Positions 16,718 through 23,765 of a stretch of 36,262 nucleotides of DNA are shown in pieces; the first letter of the stretch is position 1, and the number at the start of each line of letters is the position of its first letter. This stretch comes from Armatimonadota bacterium (lineage in GTDB: Bacteria; Bacillota; Desulfotomaculia; Desulfotomaculales; Nap2-2B). The stretch spans positions 1-36,262 of the forward strand of contig JAIMBK010000031.1 of the NCBI GenBank assembly GCA_023511535.1, written 5' to 3'. A program made the position numbers and the translations under genes. The notes under the pieces are model-generated. The model saw nothing but the letters and a program-made list of their open reading frames with translations, did no database searches and had not been told where the DNA came from.

Positions 16718-18150
16718 TGCCCACTCCCACCAGGGCGCAGGTGATCGCGAGGATCAGGAATATGATCGCCGAGAACCGCGCCCTTCTGAACCAGTTAAGC
16801 CAGGCCAGGGACGCGGCGGCCCTCACGTCCGGGCCTTTCGAGGTACAGACCGACGCCGGGAGTACCCTGCGGGTCGACCCTGTATCTGAGTTACAATCGG
16901 TCGTCAGCACGGAGGCGGGAAATGCTTACGAAGTGTCCGGCAATGCCTGCTCCTGTCTCGACAATGCGATCTCCGGGGAAACCTGCGACCACGTCCGGGC
17001 CGCCCGGCTGGTGGAAACCGGAGAAGATCAGGGCGAAGCGCCGGAGAACGTCACCCAAAACCAGACCGGCACGCCCGGCATAGCTGAGGCCAACCGGGGC
17101 CGTCAGCGGGAGCGGGAGCGTGTAAGGAGGGCCAGGACCGCCAGGGAGAGGCTGGCGGCCATCGACGACGGGGTAATGCTTACTACCGACGACGATGGTT
17201 TTAAACAGATGTACGACCTGGTGAAGACCGGGCGGATCGTTGAGTACGAATATGAAAACGTTTTAAACGGTAATCAGAACACGTTCGGCCTGGAGATAGA
17301 GTTTACCGCGGCGCGTGCGAGCGAGGTGGCGTACAAGCTCTACCTGAAAGGCTTGTGCGCTAACTCTTCCATACATAGCTACCACTCGCACCGGTTGGCC
17401 GGTTACTGGACCGTGGAGAGCGACGCCAGCGTCACCAGGCGTTACCGCGGGATGAATTACGGCGGTGAAGTCGTTTCTCCTGTTTTGACGGACTGCCGCC
17501 AGACCTGGGAGCAAGTAGAAATAGTCTGCCAGGTGATCAAAGATTGCGGCGGCAAGGTTACTGAAAAGTGCGGCGGCCACGTTCACATCGGGGCCGACCC
17601 GCTTGACGCCCGATGTTATCGTTGGAACCGGCTGATCAGGATTTTCGCCGGTTTTGAGGACGTTCTTTACCGGATTGCCGCTGGCGGCCAGAGCAAAGGA
17701 AAACTGAGGGAGTCGGCGGCAAACCGGTACGCTTTGCCGGTTACGAACCGGCTGGCCAGCCTGCTGGCCCGGCGCGACGAGTTAAGCGGTGAAGAAATTA
17801 AAGAGTGCTTGTGGTCGCGTTATTTCAGTTTAAATTTCAAAAACGTCGGCACCCACAAAAACACAATCGAATTTCGCTTATTCAACGGCACCCTTGATCC
17901 AAAACAGATTCAGGCCAACGTAAAGCTGGCCGCGGGAATTGTCCACGCGGCCGACGTTTTGCGCAAAAAGCGGGAAGAAACCAGGGATCGGGCGCTAATG
18001 ATCCCGACCGAGCCAATGCCGTTTAAGTCGAAGAGGGTTGATGACGACGCGCACCTGGAGGTGCGTCGGTTGTTGGACATTCTGTTTACGCGGAAGCAGG
18101 ATAAAGCCGCCGTTTTATGGCTTTATGCAAGCTCAAAGTGGCAGGGTTAG
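16717..18150 (+). CDS. SWIM zinc finger-amidoligase fusion protein
   Basis: 477 residues. A SWIM-type zinc finger lies at ~65-100, with the CxC...CxH ligands Cys78, Cys80, Cys90 and His92. A charged linker (RQRERERVRRARTARER, ~129-145) leads to an amidoligase domain of the COOH-NH2 ligase class (glutamine synthetase-like fold): FGLEIEF at 190-196, GGHVHIG at 286-292 and TIEFRLFNGT at 383-392, the positions of the metal/ATP-binding acidic and His residues in that family. Such enzymes make amide or peptide bonds with ATP. The SWIM finger could bind nucleic acid or protein and bring the ligase to its target. Substrate unknown; the class II amidotransferase at 22035 could feed it ammonia. Confidence 0.8.
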   Translation: MPTPTRAQVIARIRNMIAENRALLNQLSQARDAAALTSGPFEVQTDAGSTLRVDPVSELQSVVSTEAGNAYEVSGNACSCLDNAISGETCDHVRAARLVETGEDQGEAPENVTQNQTGTPGIAEANRGRQRERERVRRARTARERLAAIDDGVMLTTDDDGFKQMYDLVKTGRIVEYEYENVLNGNQNTFGLEIEFTAARASEVAYKLYLKGLCANSSIHSYHSHRLAGYWTVESDASVTRRYRGMNYGGEVVSPVLTDCRQTWEQVEIVCQVIKDCGGKVTEKCGGHVHIGADPLDARCYRWNRLIRIFAGFEDVLYRIAAGGQSKGKLRESAANRYALPVTNRLASLLARRDELSGEEIKECLWSRYFSLNFKNVGTHKNTIEFRLFNGTLDPKQIQANVKLAAGIVHAADVLRKKREETRDRALMIPTEPMPFKSKRVDDDAHLEVRRLLDILFTRKQDKAAVLWLYASSKWQG

Positions 18151-18167
18151 TTAAGGGTTAAGTTTTG

Positions 18168-18199
18168 GCCGCCCGACAAAGCCGGGCGGCTTTCTTTTT
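18168..18199 (+). terminator. Intrinsic terminator after the amidoligase gene
   Basis: GCCGCCCG (18168-18175) pairs with CGGGCGGC (18183-18190), followed by TTTCTTTTT. The next gene's AAAGGAGGTGG starts about 20 bases later. Confidence 0.85.
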
Positions 18200-18237
18200 G
18201 AAAGCAATTTTCGCTGGAAAGGAGGTGGATCCGGAAA

Positions 18238-18588
18238 ATGAATGAGCTAATTCTTCTGGAAAGCAGGTCGTTACGCGATGAAGTGGTGGTTAAGACCGGC
18301 GTTTTAGAAAAAGTCAAGTTTCTGCGCCTGCTGCCGGATAACCAGCACGCCACAACGGAGATGGTGGCCAATTTTTATAAGGTGTCTGATGACACGGTGA
18401 GGAAAACAGTCAAAAGGCACAAGGACGAATTACTGCAGGATGGCTTGCGTACCATTTCCAGGAAAGAACTGAGGGACATGTTGTCCCTCAGTTCACGGAA
18501 ATTAACAGAAAGCGGTTACGTTGGGCAAAACGCCCGCAGCGTAACCCTTTTCCCGTACTGCGCCATCTTACTGAATTCTGCTATCTAA
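18238..18588 (+). CDS. Antirepressor/DNA-binding family protein, C-terminally short
   Basis: 116 residues. The N-terminal half (LLESRSLRDEVVVKTGVLEK, then TTEMVANFYKVSDDTVRKTV) is the helix-turn-helix-like signature of a DNA-binding protein family common in Firmicutes and actinobacteria, in which it is normally followed by an (R)SLTLFPRRA-type block and a longer C-terminus. Here the equivalent SVTLFPYCAILL is reached but the frame stops seven residues later, so the protein seems truncated. AAGGAGGTGG precedes ATG 18238. The 3' half of the gene is full of perfect hairpins (18466-18494, 18514-18546). Confidence 0.65.
   Translation: MNELILLESRSLRDEVVVKTGVLEKVKFLRLLPDNQHATTEMVANFYKVSDDTVRKTVKRHKDELLQDGLRTISRKELRDMLSLSSRKLTESGYVGQNARSVTLFPYCAILLNSAI
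18466..18550 (+). repeat. Two hairpins inside the antirepressor-like coding region
   Basis: GAACTGAGGGACA (18466-18478) pairs perfectly with TGTCCCTCAGTTC (18482-18494) over a three-base loop. GGTTACG (18514-18520) pairs with CGTAACC (18540-18546), with GGGC/GCCC inside the loop, followed by CTTTT. Confidence 0.75.
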
Positions 18589-18592
18589 TGAA

Positions 18593-18653
18593 AAGGGTCT
18601 GCAAATTACGCAGACCCTTAAGCCGCCTGGTGAGTAAAGCCGGGCGGCTTTTT
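18593..18653 (+). terminator. Tandem intrinsic terminators
   Basis: AAGGGTCTGC (18593-18602) pairs with GCAGACCCTT (18610-18619). Immediately after, AAGCCGCC (18620-18627) pairs with GGCGGCTT (18643-18650), followed by TTT and TATTTT. Confidence 0.85.
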
Positions 18654-18696
18654 ATTTTCAGGAACAATTTTTACCGGAAAGGGGGTGAAATCAACG

Positions 18697-19599
18697 ATGA
18701 ACAAAACCAAAGCCATTCAGCCGCTGGCCGTGGAAAGGGTGCATTTCTACGGGGATACGCTGATTGGGGCCGTGGTAGAAAGAAACGGAAAAACGGATCT
18801 TTATGTAGCGGTAAGGCCCATTTGCGAAAGGTTTGGGCTCGCTTGGCAGCCACAACACAGAAAGCTGGTTACTCACCGGGTGCTCTCCAAAGCCGTCATC
18901 ATTTTGATGATCCCTTCGGAGGGAGGAGAGCAGCCGACTCTCTGCTTGCGTCTCGATTATCTGCCAGGCTACCTCTTGACTGTAAACCCTAACAAAGTAC
19001 GCATGGAATTACGTGAAAGGTTAGAGCTTTACCAGGAAGAAGCTCATCGCGTCCTCCGCGACTACTTCCTCGGTCCCGGTTATGCCATTAACCCCGCCCG
19101 TGTCGACCTGGCAAGGCTGGAGATAGAAACGGAAAGGCTTAAAATTGAGCGCATAAAAGCGCAGGCCGAGCTTGAACGGGTCCAGGCCGAGCGGGAAAAG
19201 AACAATCGCCTTTTGGCTTTTGTCGAAAAATACGCCCTGCCTACGGAATACCAGAAGGCAATTATCTCCCGCCTGGCCGGTCTGGAATTGGAACCGGTCA
19301 AAAAGCACTGGTCGACTGAAGAACTGGCCGCCGAATTCACGTTCAAACATAAAGAAAAGATCACCACCAAAAGACTGGCGATGCTGGCAAAGGCGGGCGG
19401 AATCCGGCCCAACAAGGAAGCGGGCGAAATGGAAAACGATTACGCCGTAGTGAGCCCCGCCCCGGCGGTGAACCCGAAAACCGGCAGGGTAATCGAAGGA
19501 AAGGTCGTCGAGCAGATCCTTTACAACGAAAGAGGAAAGGTTGCGCTGGAAGAGTTGGTTAAAGAGTGGTTGCTGAACGGAAAGAAAGCCGCCCGGTAA
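18697..19599 (+). CDS. Phage-type antirepressor with P22_AR_N domain
   Basis: 300 residues from ATG 18697 (GTG 18685 lies inside the AAAGGGGGTGA binding site). Residues ~14-125 form the phage antirepressor N-terminal domain: VHFYGDTLIGAVV, VAVRPICERFGLAWQPQHRK, then LPGYLLTVNPNKVR. A long Arg/Glu/Lys-rich coiled coil (~132-175) is followed by a C-terminal region with helix-turn-helix-like character (TTKRLAMLAKAGGIRPNKEA). Such proteins counteract a repressor and control induction of phages or conjugative elements. The stop codon is in the loop of the terminator hairpin. Confidence 0.8.
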   Translation: MNKTKAIQPLAVERVHFYGDTLIGAVVERNGKTDLYVAVRPICERFGLAWQPQHRKLVTHRVLSKAVIILMIPSEGGEQPTLCLRLDYLPGYLLTVNPNKVRMELRERLELYQEEAHRVLRDYFLGPGYAINPARVDLARLEIETERLKIERIKAQAELERVQAEREKNNRLLAFVEKYALPTEYQKAIISRLAGLELEPVKKHWSTEELAAEFTFKHKEKITTKRLAMLAKAGGIRPNKEAGEMENDYAVVSPAPAVNPKTGRVIEGKVVEQILYNERGKVALEELVKEWLLNGKKAAR

Positions 19600-19612
19600 A
19601 GCCGGGCGGTTT
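19589..19612 (+). terminator. Hairpin terminator with stop codon in its loop
   Basis: CCGCCCGG (19589-19596) pairs with CCGGGCGG (19602-19609); TAA 19597-19599 lies in the loop. Only a short T-run (TTT) follows, so termination may be partial. Confidence 0.6.
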
Positions 19613-19640
19613 ACAATTCAAAAAGGAGTTGGTTTTGATT

Positions 19641-19988
19641 ATGGAATGGTTGTTAGATGATTCCGTTTTTAAAAATGTTTATATCGACGGCGAGAAATTT
19701 ATTAAAGTTTATCACTTTTACAGCATAGATAAACCAGTTGAAAACCTGGAAAAAGCCATCAGCGAATTAGTCGAAAGCCACTTCCCGGACGTACCTTCCG
19801 TTGAAGAAATAACGGAGGAAGAAGAATGGTACTGCGTAAAAATATCGTACCTCATCCGTCAGATGAAATGGGGCCGATATATCGGCAAAGACCTGATAGC
19901 GTGGGGAGAGTTTACAAGCGACGCAAACGCCATCAACGATCCTCAATATTGGAAGAACATAACAAAAATCGAAAAAGTCAAAGAGTAA
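19641..19988 (+). CDS. Hypothetical small protein, paralogue of the gene at 15941
   Basis: 115 residues from ATG 19641, behind AAAAGGAGTTGG. Acidic, with no membrane segment. FKNVYIDGEKFIKVYHFYS near the start and FTSDANAINDPQYWKNI at the end match the 15941 protein; the middle (LEKAISELVESHFPDV) aligns with its LEGAIHSLIDEQFPVI. Function unknown. Two diverged copies 3.7 kb apart on the same element suggest either an ancient duplication or separate acquisition of cassettes. Confidence 0.7.
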   Translation: MEWLLDDSVFKNVYIDGEKFIKVYHFYSIDKPVENLEKAISELVESHFPDVPSVEEITEEEEWYCVKISYLIRQMKWGRYIGKDLIAWGEFTSDANAINDPQYWKNITKIEKVKE

Positions 19989-20003
19989 AAATGGCGTTGT
20001 AAC

Positions 20004-20039
20004 CGCCCGGCAGAAAAAGCCGGGCGGCCTTCTTTTTTT
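20004..20039 (+). terminator. Intrinsic terminator
   Basis: CCGCCCGG (20004-20011) pairs with CCGGGCGG (20021-20028), followed by CCTTCTTTTTTT. Confidence 0.85.
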
Positions 20040-20068
20040 AGGAAACCTTGCGAAAGGAGCGACCACCA

Positions 20069-20983
20069 ATGGCTGAATCCGTTTTCCAGTATCCCGGCGG
20101 TAAGGCCAGGATTGCCGGTTGGATTGCCGACCACCTGCCCCCGCCGGGCAGTTTTAATGTTTTCGTTGACGCGTTTGGAGGTTCCGGCAGCGTCCTTTTA
20201 GAGGTTATGCGTCGGTGCGAGCATGCCGGGAAGAAAGCGCTTTTCGTTCTCAATGACCTGGACAACGAGATCGTTAATTTTTTCCGCGTTCTGCGCGACC
20301 CGGAACTCCGGCAAAAACTCCAGGAGGCTTTAACCTGGACCCCCTACGCCCGGACTGAATACATGGCTTGCTTAGAAGCTTCGCCCACGGACGACCCTGT
20401 GGAAAAGGCCAGGCGCTTTTTCGTCCTGCGCCAGCAGTCCTACGGCGGCCACGGAGCAAGTAAAGGCCAGTGGCAGTACCACCTGGCCGAGGGCTGGCGG
20501 AAGTCCGGGCCGCAGCGGTGGCTTTCCAGCCGGGAGAAGCTGGAGAGGTTCGGTATGGCCTTCCAGAAAGTGCAGGTGGAGTGCTTGGACTTCGCCGATT
20601 TAATCCGTCGTTACGACCGGGGAAATGCTTTACTTTATTTGGACCCGCCTTACTACCCGGACACCAGGAAAGATAACCACCTTTACCGCCTGGAAATGAC
20701 CAAAGAGCAGCACCGGGAGCTGGCTGAAATCCTTAATTCGATCAAAGGCATGGCCGCCCTCTCCGGCTACCGCTGCCCGGAGTACGACGAATGGTATTCC
20801 GGCTGGGAACGGCACGACCTGAACGTGATCTGCCACCTCTCCAGCGTAGGCGGGGAAAAGTACCGGGGGGAGCACCCCGGCCGCGTGGAATCCCTTTGGT
20901 TAAACCCTGCGGCGGTGCAGGCCGGAAAAGGAAAGGTAGAGCAGCTAATGCTTTTTGACGACTGGGAAGAGGCCGCCCGGTAA
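20069..20983 (+). CDS. Dam-type (D12 class) N6-adenine DNA methyltransferase
   Basis: 304 residues from ATG 20069, behind AAAGGAGCGA. Methylates adenine in DNA with S-adenosylmethionine. It shows the D12-class order: FQYPGGKARI at 6-15, motif I VDAFGGSGSVLLE at 33-45, and the catalytic motif DPPY at 192-195 in LLYLDPPYYPDTR. No nuclease is adjacent, so it is probably an orphan methylase of the kind phages and conjugative elements carry to protect themselves or set regulation. The C-terminus ends in VEQLMLFDDWEEA: QLMLF at 292-296 matches the sliding-clamp-binding pattern QLxLF. The target sequence cannot be read from the protein. Confidence 0.9.
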   Translation: MAESVFQYPGGKARIAGWIADHLPPPGSFNVFVDAFGGSGSVLLEVMRRCEHAGKKALFVLNDLDNEIVNFFRVLRDPELRQKLQEALTWTPYARTEYMACLEASPTDDPVEKARRFFVLRQQSYGGHGASKGQWQYHLAEGWRKSGPQRWLSSREKLERFGMAFQKVQVECLDFADLIRRYDRGNALLYLDPPYYPDTRKDNHLYRLEMTKEQHRELAEILNSIKGMAALSGYRCPEYDEWYSGWERHDLNVICHLSSVGGEKYRGEHPGRVESLWLNPAAVQAGKGKVEQLMLFDDWEEAAR

Positions 20984-21014
20984 AACTCCGGTCGAAAATT
21001 TTTTCGTCTACCTC

Positions 21015-21064
21015 TTGACACCTTCCTGAAACCATGCTATCATTATATCAGTAAATAACGATAG
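21015..21064 (+). promoter_or_regulatory. Sigma-A promoter with overlapping palindromic operator
   Basis: TTGACA (21015-21020), 17-base spacer, TATCAT (21038-21043). CTATCATTAT (21037-21046) and ATAACGATAG (21055-21064) form an imperfect palindrome over the -10 box and start point, a likely operator for the regulator gene that follows. Confidence 0.8.
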
Positions 21065-21082
21065 CAGGAAGGTGATCACCAA

Positions 21083-21307
21083 ATGGCGAGAAAAAACATT
21101 CAATTCGGCGTTACCGATCTTGAGCACGCTTTCATGTCCCACCTGGCGACCGCCAACGGCACCACGATGACCGACATTTTCCGGGCGTACATAGAGTACC
21201 TGATGAAAGGTGGCGATCTGGTGGGTTACAAGGAAACGGTCAAGATAATCTGCGACCCGGCTACCGGGGAAATCAGAATTCCACTAAAAGGAGAGGAAGC
21301 CAAATGA
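21083..21307 (+). CDS. Ribbon-helix-helix family regulator
   Basis: 74 residues. A short strand (NIQFGVTDLEHAFMSHLA) and a helix pair (TTMTDIFRAYIEYLMKGG) fit a ribbon-helix-helix protein; it resembles the 7701 protein in size, plan and promoter but not closely in sequence. AGGAAGGTGATC precedes ATG 21083. It has its own strong promoter with an operator-like palindrome, so self-repression is likely. The last bases overlap the next gene (ATGA), so it controls or leads an operon reaching at least to the amidotransferase gene. Confidence 0.7.
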   Translation: MARKNIQFGVTDLEHAFMSHLATANGTTMTDIFRAYIEYLMKGGDLVGYKETVKIICDPATGEIRIPLKGEEAK

Positions 21308-22035
21308 TGTTGAAAATTATTACCCCCGAGCAGGAGAAAGCCAGCCTGCCGCTTATGATCGCCTACGGCGGCGATATTTACGAAGCCGACTGCATACCCG
21401 CTTTAGTAGCCGCCGTGGTGGGAAAGGAATACATGGACGTAAAAAACGCGGACACGGCCTGGCACGTCCGGGTAGACGCTTTAAGGGAGATCGCCGCTTA
21501 CCTGGGCGCTCAGGGCGTGCGTGCAATCGTCCGGGATAACGTAAACCTTTTGGCCGACAATGCCGTTGTCCCGGACGAAGAGAAGGGCGAGTTAGACGAA
21601 ATCACGTGGCGGAATTACGACGACCCTGTTGTATTGTGGGCCAGCACGGACCGGACGTTTATTCAGTCCCTGCTCGAGGCCGGGGTGATTGCCGTGGCCG
21701 AAAGGTCCGACTGCTACATCCTGCGGAAAAACGGCGCGTGGACTGAAGCGGCCGGCCAGGAGTGCGGAAAGTGCTTGTATTTCAATAATGGCAAGTGCGC
21801 AGCTTACGGCTTCCTGAAAGCCGAAAGCGACGGCGCAAAGTGTGCGGCCTTCGCTCCCGTGCATGCAGGTTGGAAGGGTATGTCCTACCCTACCGATGAT
21901 TACGTCGTAATTAAAAACCGGGAGCTGGCCGAGCAGCCCTGGATCACAGACCGGGAGGCCCTCGAGGAGAGGCGCAAAACCGGCCAGGATAAACTGAACG
22001 ATTTTACCAGGTGGTGGGAAGGAGGCGACCTGTAA
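21304..22035 (+). CDS. Hypothetical protein with a zinc-ribbon-like Cys cluster
   Basis: 243 residues. ATG 21304 overlaps the stop of the regulator gene. The first ~140 residues look like an alpha/beta domain that I do not recognise (ALREIAAYLGAQGVRAIVRD is a good helix-strand pair). Near 157-185 lies a Cys cluster (ECGKCLYFNNGKCAAYG, then GAKCAAFAP), most likely a metal site. It overlaps the amidotransferase gene by one base, which makes it a probable partner in the same pathway. No catalytic motif is visible. Confidence 0.7.
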   Translation: MMLKIITPEQEKASLPLMIAYGGDIYEADCIPALVAAVVGKEYMDVKNADTAWHVRVDALREIAAYLGAQGVRAIVRDNVNLLADNAVVPDEEKGELDEITWRNYDDPVVLWASTDRTFIQSLLEAGVIAVAERSDCYILRKNGAWTEAAGQECGKCLYFNNGKCAAYGFLKAESDGAKCAAFAPVHAGWKGMSYPTDDYVVIKNRELAEQPWITDREALEERRKTGQDKLNDFTRWWEGGDL

Positions 22036-22817
22036 TGTGTCAGTTGTTTGGATTCACCAGCAAAAAACCGGTGGCGTTCAATAAATATTGGGACAAATTC
22101 GTGGAGGTGGCCGCGCCGCAGAACCCGGACGGCTGGGGCCTCGCCTTTTACACGCCGGAGTTAACGGTCGTTAAGGAACCGGTCCCCGCGCATGAAAGCA
22201 TTGTGGCGAGAACGTTTACATTGCAAGCGATCCCTGCTTACGTTGCCATCGGGCACGTCCGGCTCGCCTCCAGGGGCGCGGTGAACGTAACCAACACCCA
22301 CCCCTTTTACGCCCACGCGCAGGACAAGGATTGGGCGTTTGCTCATAACGGGCACATGGTCAAGTACCCAAAGGGTAAAAAGGCCCTGGGCCAGACCGAT
22401 TCGGAGGCCGTTTTCCGGGCGATGGTGGAGATAGTCAGCGCGATGAAGGCCGACGACCCGGAAGATATAGCGGACGTGCTGGCCGGAGTGACCGAAACCA
22501 CTGTTGGCAAGCTGAATTTCCTGCTTTCCGACGGGGAAAGCCTCTGGGTCCACGCCAGCTACCAGGGCACGCTTTACGTCCTGCACGGTGAGGGTGCTGC
22601 CATGTTTTGCACGAAACCTATCACCCGGCATAAAGGCTGGCGGTCACTGGAGGCGAACCGGGTGTATGTTTACCGCGACGGCGTGCCGGTCTATAAGTCA
22701 AGGCCGGTCAAGAAGGAAAAGGAGGGTGACTTGTGGAGCAGTTATCTTTGTTTGACGAATTACCCGGACCCGAACCGGAATTACACCCAGTTGGCGATCC
22801 CGGCGTTGCTGGCATAG
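22035..22817 (+). CDS. Class II glutamine amidotransferase
   Basis: 260 residues from ATG 22035. The N-terminus MCQLFGF puts the catalytic Cys at position 2, exposed when Met is removed, as required for N-terminal nucleophile amidotransferases. Other family motifs: NPDGWGLAFY (30-39), GHVRLASRG (73-81), NTHPF (87-91), AFAHNGHM (101-108), TDSEAVF (121-127). It releases ammonia from glutamine (or hydrolyses a related amide). It resembles the YafJ/GATase_4-6 type with no synthetase domain, so it needs a partner; the amidoligase 4 kb upstream is the only candidate in the window. The GGAGGCGACC binding site lies inside the upstream gene. The 3' end overlaps the next gene by 85 bases. Confidence 0.9.
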   Translation: MCQLFGFTSKKPVAFNKYWDKFVEVAAPQNPDGWGLAFYTPELTVVKEPVPAHESIVARTFTLQAIPAYVAIGHVRLASRGAVNVTNTHPFYAHAQDKDWAFAHNGHMVKYPKGKKALGQTDSEAVFRAMVEIVSAMKADDPEDIADVLAGVTETTVGKLNFLLSDGESLWVHASYQGTLYVLHGEGAAMFCTKPITRHKGWRSLEANRVYVYRDGVPVYKSRPVKKEKEGDLWSSYLCLTNYPDPNRNYTQLAIPALLA

Positions 22818-22957
22818 AGGAGGCGGCCAAGACGCTGATTCGGCAGGTCCCTATTGTGATGCGTTCGCAGCTTGACCGGCGGGAGCGTGAGTACGTGCGT
22901 TTCCTGCTGGTCAACCTGGCGCAAGTGGTAAATAATGCGATTCAGGGGGGTAATTAG
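22733..22957 (+). CDS. Small protein opening with a sliding-clamp-binding motif
   Basis: 74 residues from GTG 22733, with AAAAGGAGGGTGA about 5 bases before it. It begins MEQLSLFDE: QLSLF at residues 3-7 is an exact match to the bacterial beta-clamp-binding pentapeptide. A Pro-rich linker and a helical domain (IRQVPIVMRSQLDRREREYV) follow. It shares 85 bases with the amidotransferase gene in another frame. It might inhibit or recruit the replication clamp; this is inferred from the motif alone. Confidence 0.65.
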   Translation: MEQLSLFDELPGPEPELHPVGDPGVAGIEEAAKTLIRQVPIVMRSQLDRREREYVRFLLVNLAQVVNNAIQGGN

Positions 22958-22959
22958 CA

Positions 22960-23763
22960 ATGAACGATCTGTCAACTGGTGTAGGTTGGAAAGCGAGTCT
23001 CGAATCCATACGGAAGATTTACCTTGCGCGGGAATATAATACTGTTTTAAAATGTAGAGTATTTAATTATGGAAAGCTAAATGGCGAACCCTGCCTGATA
23101 ATATACATTCCTAATAATAAGGACGGCGTGATGGGTTTTTTACCCGAAAGCAGAGCAGGTCTGCGCCAAGGTGAGAAACTGGAGGATCTGATGCGCGACC
23201 CATACATCCATATAGTGCCGGAAGAGATCAACCGGCGGGAAGGGACGTGCATACTAAACCGGGAAAAGGCCTTACGGATAGCTTCGAAACGTGCGTGGAG
23301 AAAGATATCCGAAGGCTCGGTCGTGGAAGTAATGGTGAAAAAGGTGCGACGCGATGAGAATAAAAGGGTATATGAGGTCGTATGCGATGTCGAAGGCATA
23401 ACGGCGATCATGCCGGTGGGTGAGATTTCTCATCGGTATATTAAAGACGTAAAGTGGAGAAGAGGCGAATTGATACAAGCAAAAGTTTTGAAAAAGAAAG
23501 AAACGGAAGGTAAAAGAGAACTGGTCATAAGCCGGAAGGCGTTGCGGGTCGATCCTTTGTCTCGTATCGAAACGGGTCAAAAATATGCCGGGGTAGTTAC
23601 ACATACGGGAAAAAAGACGCACGTTTTGGTCGGTGACGATATAGACGGCATAGACGGCACAGAGGTAATATGCGACGCCAGGGAAGTGAAAAGAGGCGAA
23701 AAAGTGCTGGTGAAGATCGTAAGCATCGCGGGGCGGACGGTGTATGGAAGATTGGAGGGTTAA
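22960..23763 (+). CDS. S1-domain RNA-binding protein
   Basis: 267 residues from ATG 22960, behind CAGGGGGG, two bases after the upstream stop. Two S1-like OB folds can be seen: ~118-195 (SEGSVVEVMVKKVRRDE, GITAIMPVGEISH, VISRKAL) and ~200-267 (IETGQKYAGVVTHTGKKTHV, RGEKVLVKIVSIAG). The first ~100 residues (GFLPESRAGLRQGE) may be a third, diverged copy. It resembles parts of ribosomal protein S1 but is much shorter, as in phage and plasmid S1-like proteins. It likely binds RNA in the cytoplasm. Codon use is richer in ATA and AGA than in its neighbours, which hints at separate origin. Confidence 0.75.
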   Translation: MNDLSTGVGWKASLESIRKIYLAREYNTVLKCRVFNYGKLNGEPCLIIYIPNNKDGVMGFLPESRAGLRQGEKLEDLMRDPYIHIVPEEINRREGTCILNREKALRIASKRAWRKISEGSVVEVMVKKVRRDENKRVYEVVCDVEGITAIMPVGEISHRYIKDVKWRRGELIQAKVLKKKETEGKRELVISRKALRVDPLSRIETGQKYAGVVTHTGKKTHVLVGDDIDGIDGTEVICDAREVKRGEKVLVKIVSIAGRTVYGRLEG

Positions 23764-23765
23764 AA

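Noticed and set aside
18588..18992. 134-residue + frame after the antirepressor-like gene
   Set aside because: Runs through two terminators and overlaps the P22_AR_N gene in the wrong frame.
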